Shown here piece after piece: positions 32,428-40,437 of a DNA stretch of 64,000 nucleotides; positions within the stretch are counted from its first letter, which is position 1, and every line of letters starts with the position of its first letter. The notes under the pieces were generated by a model. The model was not told the origin of the DNA, made no database searches, and saw only the letters and a list, made by a program, of their open reading frames with translations. Source of the stretch: Actinomycetospora corticicola (GTDB lineage: Bacteria > Actinomycetota > Actinomycetes > Mycobacteriales > Pseudonocardiaceae); NCBI RefSeq assembly GCF_013409505.1, contig NZ_JACCBN010000001.1, positions 5,208,001 through 5,272,000 on the forward strand. Reading direction: 5' to 3'. The position numbers and the translations under genes were made by a program.

Positions 32428-33338
32428 CCCCCGCAGCCTCCCCGGGTCGAGCTCCGCTGCGCTCCGTCTCCCCCCTGCGCCGCGAGCTCGTCGGCGAGTT
32501 CGCCGGCACCTTCATCCTGATCATCTTCGGCACCGCGTCGGTGGCGCAGATGGTGGTCTCGTCGGGCGGCGCCGGGGACTGGGCGACGCTGACGTGGGGC
32601 TGGGTCGCCGGCCTGATCATGGGCATCTACGTCGCCGGCCGGCTCGGGGCGGGCCACCTGAACCCGGCCGTCTCGGTCGCGATGGCGGTCTACCGGAAGT
32701 TCCCCTGGCGCCACGTCCTGCCCTACACCGCCGCGCAGACCCTCGGCGCGTTCCTCGCCGCCCTCGTCACCCGCGGCGTGTACGGCTCGGGCATCGCGAA
32801 GGTCGACCCGGGCCACACCTCGGCGTCGCAGACGATCTTCTCGACGCTGCCGAACCACGGCGTGACGACGGCCTTCTTCGACCAGGTCGTCGGCACCGCG
32901 CTGCTGGTGTTCGTGCTGTTCGCCCTGCTCGCGACCCTGCAGGGCGCCGCCGGGCAGCTGCTGCCGTTCATGGTCGGCCTGCTGCTGCTCGGGATCGGGT
33001 TCGCCTGGGGCACCAACGCGGGCTACGCCATCAACCCGGCCCGCGACTTCGGTCCGCGCCTGGCGTCGTGGGTCACCGGCTACGACACGGCCTGGGTGAC
33101 GCCGGACGGCACGCCGTACTGGTGGCTCCCGATCGTCGCGCCGGTGATCGGCGCCGTGCTTGGGGGCGGGCTCTACGTCCTGCTCATCGAGCGCCTCGAG
33201 GTCCCCGCGACGGCGGACACCCCGGCCCCCGCACCCACCCCGGAGTCGGCCGAGGCCGGCGCCAACGCCGATCCGCGCCACCCCGCCGACGTCGTCGTCC
33301 CCGACCGGGACGCCACCCGCAAGGAGGCCACCCGATGA
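32424..33338 (+). CDS. glpF: Aquaglyceroporin (glycerol facilitator)
   Basis: 304-residue MIP channel with six membrane helices and two half-helices: NPA boxes in GHLNPAVS and AINPARDFGPR. The aspartate after the second NPAR is the mark of glycerol-conducting channels. The C-terminal 50 residues are Pro/Ala-rich and cytoplasmic. It should bring glycerol or 1,2-propanediol to the dehydratase encoded next. Residues 7-14 (GRAPLRS region) are encoded by a 24-bp repeat found again at 43431. Confidence 0.93.
   Translation: MTPAASPGRAPLRSVSPLRRELVGEFAGTFILIIFGTASVAQMVVSSGGAGDWATLTWGWVAGLIMGIYVAGRLGAGHLNPAVSVAMAVYRKFPWRHVLPYTAAQTLGAFLAALVTRGVYGSGIAKVDPGHTSASQTIFSTLPNHGVTTAFFDQVVGTALLVFVLFALLATLQGAAGQLLPFMVGLLLLGIGFAWGTNAGYAINPARDFGPRLASWVTGYDTAWVTPDGTPYWWLPIVAPVIGAVLGGGLYVLLIERLEVPATADTPAPAPTPESAEAGANADPRHPADVVVPDRDATRKEATR
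32443..32466. repeat. 24-bp coding repeat, copy 1
   Basis: A 24-base sequence beginning CGGGTCGAGCTC and ending TGCGCTCCG is identical to 43431-43454. It lies in the variable N-terminus of the aquaporin and encodes PGRAPLRS in the same frame as in the hydrolase. Confidence 0.8.
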
Positions 33339-33766
33339 CCACCGACACGACCGAACTGACCCCGGCCGACTATCCGCTCTCGATCAACCGGCCCGAGCTG
33401 CTGCGCACCCCCACCGGCAAGGCGCTCGCCGACATCACGATGGACGCCGTCGTCTCCGGCGAGGTCACCGCCGAGGACCTGCGGGTCACGCCCGAGACGT
33501 TGGTGCTGCAGGGCCGCATCGCCGAGTCGGCGGGGCGCCGTCAGCTGGGCGAGAACTGCCGTCGCGCGGCGGAGATGACCGCCATCCCCGACGCCGAGGT
33601 GCTCGCGATGTACAACGCGCTGCGCCCCAACGCCTCCAGCGCCGCGCAGCTGGAGGAGATCGCCGCGCGCCTGGAGGGCACCTACTCCGCGACCACCTGT
33701 GCCGCGCTCGTCCGCGAGGCCGCCGAGGTCTACGCGGCCCGCAACCTGCTCGCCGAGGAGTCCTGA
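33335..33766 (+). CDS. pduE: Diol/glycerol dehydratase small subunit
   Basis: 143 residues. The small-subunit pattern is clear: YPLSINRPELLRTPTGKALADITMDAV, LRVTPETLVLQGRIAESAGRRQLGENCRRAAEMTAIPD and LEEIAARLEGTYSATTCAALVREAAEVY. It is about 30 residues shorter at the N-terminus than the enterobacterial PduE, whose extra part aids packaging in microcompartments. Unlike the usual large-medium-small order it comes first here. Overlaps aquaporin and large-subunit genes by four and one bases. Confidence 0.93.
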   Translation: MTTDTTELTPADYPLSINRPELLRTPTGKALADITMDAVVSGEVTAEDLRVTPETLVLQGRIAESAGRRQLGENCRRAAEMTAIPDAEVLAMYNALRPNASSAAQLEEIAARLEGTYSATTCAALVREAAEVYAARNLLAEES

Positions 33767-35481
33767 TGACCGCCGTGGAACCGCGCCCGCAGACCTCCGA
33801 GGTCCGCGCCTCCAAGCGCACCGAGATCCTCGAGAACCGTCCCGTGAACCTCGACGGCTTCGTCGAGGAGTGGCCCGAGAAGGGCCTCGTCGCGATGGAG
33901 TCGGACTTCGACCCGCAGCCGTCGATCCGGGTCGAGGACGGCCGGATCGTCGAGCTCGACGGGCGGACCCGCGATCAGTTCGACTTCATGGACACCTTCA
34001 TCGCCGACCACGCGATCGACGTCGACACCTGCGAGCAGGCGATGGCGACCGAGTCGGTCGAGATCGCACGGATGCTCGTCGACCCCCGCACCAGCCGGGC
34101 CGACGTCGTCGCCCTGGGCCGGGGGCTCACCCCGGCGAAGATCCTCGACGTCGTCAAGCTGATGAACGTCGTCGAGATCATGATGGGGATGCAGAAGGTC
34201 CGGTCGCGGCGCACGCCGGCGAACCAGGCGCACTCGACGAGCGCGAAGGACAACCCGATCCAGGTCGCGGCCGACGCGGCGGAGGCCGCCGTCCGCGGGT
34301 TCGCCGAGCTGGAGACCACCCTCGGCGTCCTGCGCTACGCCCCGCTCGTGGCGATCGGCCTGCAGGTCGGGGGCCAGGTCGGGCGCGGCGGCGTGCTCAC
34401 CCAGTGCGCCCTGGAGGAGGCCACCGAGCTCGACCTCGGCATGCGCGGCATCACCGCCTACGCCGAGACGATCTCGATCTACGGCACCGAGTCGGTGTTC
34501 GTCGACGGCGACGACACGCCCTGGTCGAAGGCCTTCCTGGCGTCGGCCTACGCCTCGCGCGGCATCAAGATGCGCTTCACCTCCGGCACCGGCTCGGAGG
34601 TGCAGATGGGCAACGCCGAGGGCCGCTCGATGCTGTTCCTCGAGATCCGCTGCATCCTCATGGCCAAGGGCGCGGGCGTGCAGGGCCTGCAGAACGGGTC
34701 GATCTCCTGCATCGGCGTCCCGGGGGCCGTCCCCGGCGGCATCCGGGCGGTCGCGGCGGAGAACCTCGTCGCGAGCTGGATGGACCTGGAGTGCGCCTCG
34801 GGCAACGACCAGTCGTTCTCGCACTCGGCGATGCGCCGCACGAGCCGGCTCGTCCCGCAGCTGTTCTCCGGCACCGACTTCGTGTGCTCCGGCTACTCCG
34901 GGGTGCCGAACAAGGACAACATGTTCGCGGGCTCCAACCTCGACACCGAGGACTACGACGACTGGAACACCATCCAGCGCGACATGCAGGTCGACGGCGG
35001 GCTGCGCCACGTCCGGGAGGACGTGATCCTCCAGATGCGCAACAAGGCCGCCCGCGCGCTGCAGGCGGTGTTCGCCGAGCTCGACCTCCCGGCGATCACC
35101 GACGAGGAGGTGGAGGCGGCCACCTACGCCGACTCCAGTGACGACTACCCCGACCGCGACGTGCTCGCCGACCTCGAGGGCGCCCGCAGCGTCATGGAGC
35201 GGGGCGTCACCGGGCTCGACCTGGTCAAGGTGCTCGAGCGCAGCGGCTTCGGCGACGTCGCCGAGAACTACCTGCAGGTGCTGCGCCAGCGCGTGTCCGG
35301 CGACCTGCTGCAGACCGCGGCCATCTTCACCGGCGACTTCGTCCCGCTGGCCGCGATCAACGACGCCAACGACTACGCCGGTCCCGGCACCGGTTACCGC
35401 CTGAGCGGCGAACGGTGGGAGGAGCTCAAGAAGCTCCGCCACGTCACCTCCGCCGAGAACCCCGAGGAGGAGGTCGTATGA
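33766..35481 (+). CDS. pduC: B12-dependent diol/glycerol dehydratase large subunit
   Basis: 571 residues (about 554 in Klebsiella). Catalytic TIM-barrel subunit converting 1,2-propanediol to propanal, or glycerol to 3-hydroxypropanal, by an adenosylcobalamin radical mechanism. Conserved blocks include NRPVNLDGFVEEWPEKGLVAMES, RRTPANQAHSTSAKDNPIQVAAD with the substrate histidine region, ALEEATELDLGMRGITAYAET, FTSGTGSEVQMG, CASGNDQSFSHSAMRRTSR and YSGVPNKDNMFAGSN. Starts in a TGATG overlap with the small-subunit gene. Confidence 0.96.
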   Translation: MTAVEPRPQTSEVRASKRTEILENRPVNLDGFVEEWPEKGLVAMESDFDPQPSIRVEDGRIVELDGRTRDQFDFMDTFIADHAIDVDTCEQAMATESVEIARMLVDPRTSRADVVALGRGLTPAKILDVVKLMNVVEIMMGMQKVRSRRTPANQAHSTSAKDNPIQVAADAAEAAVRGFAELETTLGVLRYAPLVAIGLQVGGQVGRGGVLTQCALEEATELDLGMRGITAYAETISIYGTESVFVDGDDTPWSKAFLASAYASRGIKMRFTSGTGSEVQMGNAEGRSMLFLEIRCILMAKGAGVQGLQNGSISCIGVPGAVPGGIRAVAAENLVASWMDLECASGNDQSFSHSAMRRTSRLVPQLFSGTDFVCSGYSGVPNKDNMFAGSNLDTEDYDDWNTIQRDMQVDGGLRHVREDVILQMRNKAARALQAVFAELDLPAITDEEVEAATYADSSDDYPDRDVLADLEGARSVMERGVTGLDLVKVLERSGFGDVAENYLQVLRQRVSGDLLQTAAIFTGDFVPLAAINDANDYAGPGTGYRLSGERWEELKKLRHVTSAENPEEEVV

Positions 35482-36056
35482 CGACCGCGACCGGCATCCG
35501 CACGCTGACCCTGCGCGAGATCGGGCCCGCCGAGCGCGGCACCCGGCCCGAGGAGGTCGTCATCGCGCTGTCCCCCGCGTTCGGGGACCCGTTCACCAAG
35601 ACGATCGTCGACGTCCCGCACGCCGAGGTGATCCGCCAGCTCCTCGCGGGCATCGAGGAGCAGGGCGGGGTCGCCCGGACGATCAAGGTCTACCGGACCG
35701 CCGACCTGGCCGCGATCGCGCACTTCGGGGCGAAGCTCTCCGGCTCCGGGATCGCCGTCGGCATCCTCGCCCGGGGCACCACGGTGGTGCACCAGCGCGA
35801 CCTCGCCCGGCTGTCGAACCTGGAGCTCTTCCCGCAGGCCCCGCTGCTCGACGCCGAGGTCTTCCGCATGATCGGGGCCAACGCCGCGCAGTACGCCCAG
35901 AGCCGCTCGCCGCGTCCGGTGCCGACCCGCAACGACCAGATGGCCCGCCCCCGGTGGCAGGCCAAGGCCGCGCTGCTGCACCTCAAGGAGTTCGAGTGCA
36001 TCGACCACGCGCGGGCGGCGGTGGAGGTCGAGCCCGTCATCACGCGGGTCGACTAG
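35478..36056 (+). CDS. pduD: Diol/glycerol dehydratase medium subunit
   Basis: 192 residues (about 224 in Klebsiella); the missing part is the N-terminal leader that targets the enzyme to microcompartments. Conserved: EVVIALSPAFGDPFTKTIVDVPHAEVIRQLLAGIEEQG, KVYRTADLAAIAHFGAKLSGSGIAVGI, GTTVVHQRDLARLSNLELFPQAPLL and the C-terminal KAALLHLKEFECI. It binds the nucleotide side of the corrin. No shell-protein genes are present, so this is probably a free cytoplasmic enzyme. ATGA overlap with pduC. Confidence 0.95.
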   Translation: MTTATGIRTLTLREIGPAERGTRPEEVVIALSPAFGDPFTKTIVDVPHAEVIRQLLAGIEEQGGVARTIKVYRTADLAAIAHFGAKLSGSGIAVGILARGTTVVHQRDLARLSNLELFPQAPLLDAEVFRMIGANAAQYAQSRSPRPVPTRNDQMARPRWQAKAALLHLKEFECIDHARAAVEVEPVITRVD

Positions 36057-37900
36057 TGGCCGGACCGGCGCTGGTGGTCGGGGTCGACGTCGGCAACTCC
36101 ACCACCGAGGCCTGTGCCGCGGAGGTGGGTGACGGTGGCGGGCCCGACCGGCTCGCCTCCTCGCTCACCCCGACGACGGGGGTCAAGGGCACCCCGGCCA
36201 ACGCGGCCGGGGTCGTGACGGCCGTCCGGCGTGCCCTCGAGGCCGCCGGGCGGTCGGCGACGACCGCGGTGGACACGGTGCTGCTCAACGAGGCCACCCC
36301 CGTGATCAGCGGGCTGGCCATGGAGACCATCTCCGAGACGATCATCACCGAGTCCACGATGATCGGGCACAACCCCGAGACCCCCGGCGGCGAGGGGCTC
36401 GGGGTCGGGACGACGGTGGCGCTGGCCGAGCTCGGCGACGTCACCGACCGGGACGGACCCGTCGTCGTGGTGGTCGGCGCCGGCGCGGACTTCGACGACG
36501 TGGCACATGCGCTGAACCGGGCCGTCGAGCAGGGCGTCGACGTCGTCGCGGCGGTGCTGCACGGCGACGACGCGGTGCTCGTGGCGAACCGGCTGGCCCG
36601 TCCGGTGCCGGTCGTCGACGAGGTCGCGGCGGTCGACCGGGTGCCGCTCGGGATGCTCGCCGCGGTCGAGGTCGCACCGCCCGGCCGGACGATCCGCACG
36701 CTCTCGGACTCCTACGGCCTGGCGTCGACGTTCTCCCTCGACGCCGAGCAGACCCGCCAGGTCTCCCCGGTGGCGCGGGCGCTCGCGGGCACGCGCTCCG
36801 CCGTCGTCGTCCGGACCCCGGAGGGCGACGTGACCGACCGGCGCATCCCCGTCGGCACCCTCACCGTCTCCGGGTCGACCCGCTCGATCGACGTCGGCGT
36901 CGACGAGGGCGCCGAGGCGATCATGGCGGCGATCGGCCGGGTGGCCCCGCTGCAGGACGTGGCGGGGGAGCCGGGCACGCACGTCGGCGGGATGCTCGCC
37001 GCCGTCCGCGACACGATGGTCGACGTGACCGGGCAGCCCGCCGCCGAGATCCGGATCCGGGACGTGCTCGCGGTGGACACGATGGTCCCGGTGACGGTGC
37101 AGGGCGGGCTCGCCGGGGAGGTCTCGCGGGAGAACGCGGTGGCCCTCGCGGCGATGGTGCGCACCTCGCGCAGCCGGATGCAGGCGGTGGCCGACGAGGT
37201 GGCCGAGGCGTTGGGCTGCGACGTGCGGATCGGCGGGGTGGAGGGCGAGGTCGCGGTCCGCGGCGCGTTGACCACCCCGGGTTCCGCGGTACCCATCGCG
37301 ATCGTCGACATGGGGGGCGGGTCCACCGACGCGGCCCTGCTCGACCGGGACGGGCAGACGTGGGCGGTCCACGTCGCCGGCGCGGGGGAGCTGGTGACGA
37401 AGCTGATCGACTCCGAGCTGGGCCTCGACGACCGCGAGGCGGCGGAGTCGGTCAAGCGGCACCCGCTGGCGAAGGTGGAGAGCTTCTTCCACGTGCGCCA
37501 CGAGGACGGCTCGGTGCAGTTCTTCGACGAGGCGCTGCCGCCCTACGTGTTCGGCCGCGTGGTGACGGTGACGCCCGAGGGCCTGGTCCCGGTGCCGGTG
37601 CGGCGCCCGGTGGAGGCGGTGCGCACGGTGCGCCGGGAGGCCAAGCGGCGGGTCTTCGTGGTCAACGCGCTGCGGGCGCTCACCCAGGTCGCCCCGCAGG
37701 GCTCGCTGCGGCTGCTCGGCTCGGTGGTGCTGCTCGGCGGGTCGGCGCTGGACTTCGAGATCCCGGCGATGGTCGCCGACGCGCTCGCCCCGCACGGGGT
37801 GGTGTGCGGCATCGGCAACGTGCACGGCACCGAGGGGCCGCGCAACGCGGTGGCCGCGGGGCTCGTCGACGCCCACGTCGCGGCGCTGGTGGCGCCGTGA
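36056..37900 (+). CDS. pduG: Diol dehydratase reactivase large subunit
   Basis: 614 residues, Hsp70/actin-like ATPase fold: VVGVDVGNSTTEACA at the N-terminus (phosphate 1), VLLNEATPVISGLAMETISETIITESTMIGHNP, IVDMGGGSTDAALLD (phosphate 2) and the C-terminal LLGGSALDFEIPAMVADAL. With PduH it strips damaged cobalamin from the inactivated dehydratase at the cost of ATP. GTG start one base into the pduD stop codon; stop overlaps pduH. Confidence 0.95.
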   Translation: MAGPALVVGVDVGNSTTEACAAEVGDGGGPDRLASSLTPTTGVKGTPANAAGVVTAVRRALEAAGRSATTAVDTVLLNEATPVISGLAMETISETIITESTMIGHNPETPGGEGLGVGTTVALAELGDVTDRDGPVVVVVGAGADFDDVAHALNRAVEQGVDVVAAVLHGDDAVLVANRLARPVPVVDEVAAVDRVPLGMLAAVEVAPPGRTIRTLSDSYGLASTFSLDAEQTRQVSPVARALAGTRSAVVVRTPEGDVTDRRIPVGTLTVSGSTRSIDVGVDEGAEAIMAAIGRVAPLQDVAGEPGTHVGGMLAAVRDTMVDVTGQPAAEIRIRDVLAVDTMVPVTVQGGLAGEVSRENAVALAAMVRTSRSRMQAVADEVAEALGCDVRIGGVEGEVAVRGALTTPGSAVPIAIVDMGGGSTDAALLDRDGQTWAVHVAGAGELVTKLIDSELGLDDREAAESVKRHPLAKVESFFHVRHEDGSVQFFDEALPPYVFGRVVTVTPEGLVPVPVRRPVEAVRTVRREAKRRVFVVNALRALTQVAPQGSLRLLGSVVLLGGSALDFEIPAMVADALAPHGVVCGIGNVHGTEGPRNAVAAGLVDAHVAALVAP

Positions 37901-38262
37901 CCGACGCGGCGGAGGGGCCGCCGACGGTGGTGGTCGCGGCACACCCCGACGCACCGCCCGGGGTGCTGCGCGAGGTCCGCGCCGGCGCGGAGGAGCAGGG
38001 CGTGCCCACGGGCCTCTTTCCGGACGACGGGGCGTCCCCCGACGCTGCAGCCCGGCGCGGCGCGGTGGAGTCCCGCCTGCAGGTCGGGGTGGGCATCGCG
38101 GCGGACGGGACGGTCGTGGTCCGGCACGCGCTGGTGCCGGCCGCGGTCGTCGTGCTGCCCGCCGACGCGTCGGCCGGGGACCGGCGGCAGGCCGGTGCGG
38201 ACGCGGCGCGGATCGTCGGGGGAGGTGCGCTGCACGCTGGTGAGCAGAAAGGGTCGCTATGA
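37897..38262 (+). CDS. pduH: Diol dehydratase reactivase small subunit
   Basis: 121 residues: TVVVAAHPDAPPGVLREVRAGAEEQGVPTGLF, SRLQVGVGIAADGTVVVRHALVP and the C-terminal ADAARIVGGGAL fit PduH/DdrB, which swaps with the medium subunit during reactivation. The last residues (AGEQKGSL) are encoded by palindrome B3, not by family-conserved sequence, and the gene ends six bases inside the convergent patatin gene. Confidence 0.92.
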   Translation: MTDAAEGPPTVVVAAHPDAPPGVLREVRAGAEEQGVPTGLFPDDGASPDAAARRGAVESRLQVGVGIAADGTVVVRHALVPAAVVVLPADASAGDRRQAGADAARIVGGGALHAGEQKGSL

Positions 38263-38295
38263 CGACACTTTCTGCTCCCGGGCGCGAAGCGCACC
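38224..38295. repeat. Family B palindrome, copy B3
   Basis: Outer arms GGTGCGCT (38224-38231) and AGCGCACC (38288-38295). Inner arms GAGCAGAAAGGGTCG (38242-38256) and its complement with one mismatch (38263-38277), loop CTATGA. It encodes the C-terminal ends of both convergent genes: GEQKGSL-stop on the plus strand and REQKVSS-stop on the minus strand. Confidence 0.9.
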
Positions 38296-39249
38296 CTCGA
38301 GCGCCGGCTCCACCAGCGCCCGGAGCGCGTCGCAGCCGGTCTCCACACCGCGGCGCAGCCGGTCGGGGTCGGTCTCCAGCGGGTTGATCGTGTCGGCGCC
38401 CTCGGGCGGGCGGACCTCGAGCAGGTGGGGCGGCTCGCTCCCGGCGTCGAGGCTGGCTGCCGCCAGTCGCTCGTCGTCGGCGCGGCGGGTCTCCAGCCGA
38501 TTGCCGAGCACGTGCACCAGGCCCGGGACCTTCGTCTGCCCGAGCCGGGTCACGAGCGCCTTCTCCAGGCGCGTCGCGTCGATCGCCTCCTGGTCGGCGC
38601 GCCGCGTGCGCAGCATGAGCACGTGCGTGGCGCCCTGGTCCAGTGCGGTGTGGAAGGGCAGCGGCTCCGCGACGGCGGCGTCGACCAGGCGGCGGCCGTG
38701 GATCTCGATCGGGAACCCGGCGAGCAGCGGGACGTTCGCGGACGCCCGCAGCGCGAGCTTGAGCGAGGCCGGGTCGGAGATCGTGCCGTGCAGGTCGAGC
38801 GCCTCGCCGGTGTCGACGTCGGTCGCCACCGGGTGCAGCGGGACCTCGGCGTCGACGATCGCCTGCCAGTCGACCGGGACGATCTCCTCGCCGACGGTCT
38901 CGACGAGGTACTCCACGTCGACCACGGGCCGCCCGCGCAGGCCGCGCACCGGCCTGGTCACCCGCTCCATCAGCCCGGGCTCCCACCAGCCCGCGCAGCA
39001 CTTCTCGGTCTGGCCGCCGACGAGCCAGCTCCCGGCGAGGGCACCGGCGGAAGCGCCGTACACCGCGTCGAAGCAGCGGGCCAGGCCCAGCCGTTCCAGC
39101 CCCAGCACCATGCCCGAGGAGTAGGTCGCCCGGCTCCCACCGCCCTCGATCGCGAGCGCGACGCGGTGACCGTCGGTCCGGTCGCCCGGTCCCGTGCCCT
39201 CCGCGAGACGGCTGGCGAGGACCTCGAGGACAGCATGACGCCGGGGCAC
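38257..39249 (-). CDS. Patatin-like phospholipase
   Basis: 330 residues. Oxyanion loop EGGGSRATYSSGM, nucleophile elbow YGASAGALAGSW (Gly-x-Ser-x-Gly) and the dyad aspartate in LVDAAVAEPLP (usually D-G/A) mark a patatin lipid acyl hydrolase, probably cytoplasmic. It tends to act on phospholipids or lipases' esters; no partner gene shows which. GTG start at 39249 is the longest sensible one. The last residues, REQKVSS, come from palindrome B3 and match the end of the GT9 at 23102. Confidence 0.9.
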   Translation of the reverse strand: MPRRHAVLEVLASRLAEGTGPGDRTDGHRVALAIEGGGSRATYSSGMVLGLERLGLARCFDAVYGASAGALAGSWLVGGQTEKCCAGWWEPGLMERVTRPVRGLRGRPVVDVEYLVETVGEEIVPVDWQAIVDAEVPLHPVATDVDTGEALDLHGTISDPASLKLALRASANVPLLAGFPIEIHGRRLVDAAVAEPLPFHTALDQGATHVLMLRTRRADQEAIDATRLEKALVTRLGQTKVPGLVHVLGNRLETRRADDERLAAASLDAGSEPPHLLEVRPPEGADTINPLETDPDRLRRGVETGCDALRALVEPALEGALRAREQKVSS

Positions 39250-39270
39250 ACGCTCATCCTCACGGCTGCA

Positions 39271-39332
39271 CGTCCGTTCGGCGAGACGGACGTTCGACTC
39301 CTACGCACGGCGCAGCGACGATCACCGTGCGT
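39271..39332. promoter_or_regulatory. Two inverted repeats upstream of the patatin and PRC genes
   Basis: CGTCCGT/ACGGACG (39271-39292) and ACGCACGG/CCGTGCGT (39303-39332), both perfect. They lie in the 270-bp gap between divergent genes; operators or leader hairpins are equally possible. The rest of the gap shows nothing else that I can support. Confidence 0.4.
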
Positions 39333-39519
39333 CACACCGTCCGCACCGGCGGGCGACGTCCCCCGACCCGACGGGGCGTGCCGACCGACCCTGCGTCGAC
39401 GAATCGTGCGACACGTTTACCAACGGGGTGGAACCTGCTCCGGCGAGGTGTTCGCGAACGCATTCCCGAGCACTCCCGCGGTGACCGACCACGACGATTC
39501 ATCAGGGAGTCGAGCACCG

Positions 39520-40293
39520 ATGACGATCACGCCGGACATGGTGAAGGACCTGCGGGGCACCGAGGTCTACGACCGCGAGGACGAGAAGATCGGGAAGGTC
39601 GGCGAGGTCTTCGTCGACAATTCCACGGGCGAGCCGAAGTGGGTCACGGTCAACACGGGCCTGTTCGGCACCAAGGAGACCTTCGTTCCGCTCGACGGCG
39701 CGAAGCAGGGCCGTGACGGTCTGCACGTGGCACCGGCGAAGCAGACGATCAAGAACGCGCCGCGCTCGGACGACGGCTCCGGCGAGCTCTCCGAGACCGG
39801 CGAGCAGGAGCTCTACTCGCACTACGGCCTCACCGCGCCCACCGCCGGCCGCGCCGGCACCGATCGTCGCGACGCCCGCCGTGGCGACGGCGACCGTGCA
39901 GGTCACGACCGGTCCGGCGAGAGCATGACGCTCTCCGAGGAGCGGCTGAACGTCGGCAAGGAGACGGTCGAGACCGGTCAGGTCCGCCTGCGCAAGTACG
40001 TCGTCACCGAGAACCAGACCGTCGAGGTCCCGGTCAGCCACGAGGAGGTCCGCCTCGAGCGCGAGCCCGTCCGGGACGGTCGCCCCGGGGGGTCGATCGG
40101 TGAGGACGAGCAGTCGGTGACGCTGCACGCCGAGCGTGCGGTCGTGGGCAAGGAGGCCCACGCGGTGGAGAACGTGCGTCTCGCCAAGGAGACCGTGACG
40201 GAGAACGAGTCGTTCTCCGACGAGGTCCGCAAGGAGCGCCTCGACGTGCAGGACGAGAACGGCGTCATGGCCGACGAGAAGCGTCGTCACTGA
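39520..40293 (+). CDS. PRC-barrel and DUF2382 stress protein
   Basis: 257 residues. The PRC-barrel is at residues 1-80 (DLRGTEVYDREDEKIGKVGEVFVDNSTGEPKWVTVNTGLFG); the C-terminal 120 residues are DUF2382 (LTLSEERLNVGKETVETGQVRLRKYVVTEN-like, VPVSHEEVRLEREPV, AVVGKEAHAVENVRLAKETVTE). Such proteins are strongly charged, cytoplasmic and usually induced by general stress through SigB-type sigma factors; one is encoded at 44342. ATG 39520 with GGGAG ten bases upstream. Confidence 0.92.
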   Translation: MTITPDMVKDLRGTEVYDREDEKIGKVGEVFVDNSTGEPKWVTVNTGLFGTKETFVPLDGAKQGRDGLHVAPAKQTIKNAPRSDDGSGELSETGEQELYSHYGLTAPTAGRAGTDRRDARRGDGDRAGHDRSGESMTLSEERLNVGKETVETGQVRLRKYVVTENQTVEVPVSHEEVRLEREPVRDGRPGGSIGEDEQSVTLHAERAVVGKEAHAVENVRLAKETVTENESFSDEVRKERLDVQDENGVMADEKRRH

Positions 40294-40313
40294 GAATGCG
40301 GAGGTCGACGATT

Positions 40314-40342
40314 CCGGTGACGTGACGGGTCTCCGTCACCGG
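40314..40342 (+). terminator. Hairpin after the PRC/DUF2382 gene
   Basis: CCGGTGACG (40314-40322) and CGTCACCGG (40334-40342), perfect 9-bp stem with an 11-base loop, 20 bp after the stop. Confidence 0.65.
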
Positions 40343-40399
40343 CAGTTCCGCGGGAATGCGTCGGAGGATTCCCGGGGACGTCACCGTCGCGCACGGCGG

Positions 40400-40428
40400 G
40401 AGGCCCGGGCCGCATCGGTCCGGGCCTC
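40400..40428. terminator. Bidirectional terminator between convergent genes
   Basis: GAGGCCCGG (40400-40408) and CCGGGCCTC (40420-40428) with an 11-base loop, followed on the plus strand by TCCGTGTGTT. It ends nine bases from the stop of the convergent phosphatase gene. Confidence 0.7.
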
Positions 40429-40437
40429 TCCGTGTGT

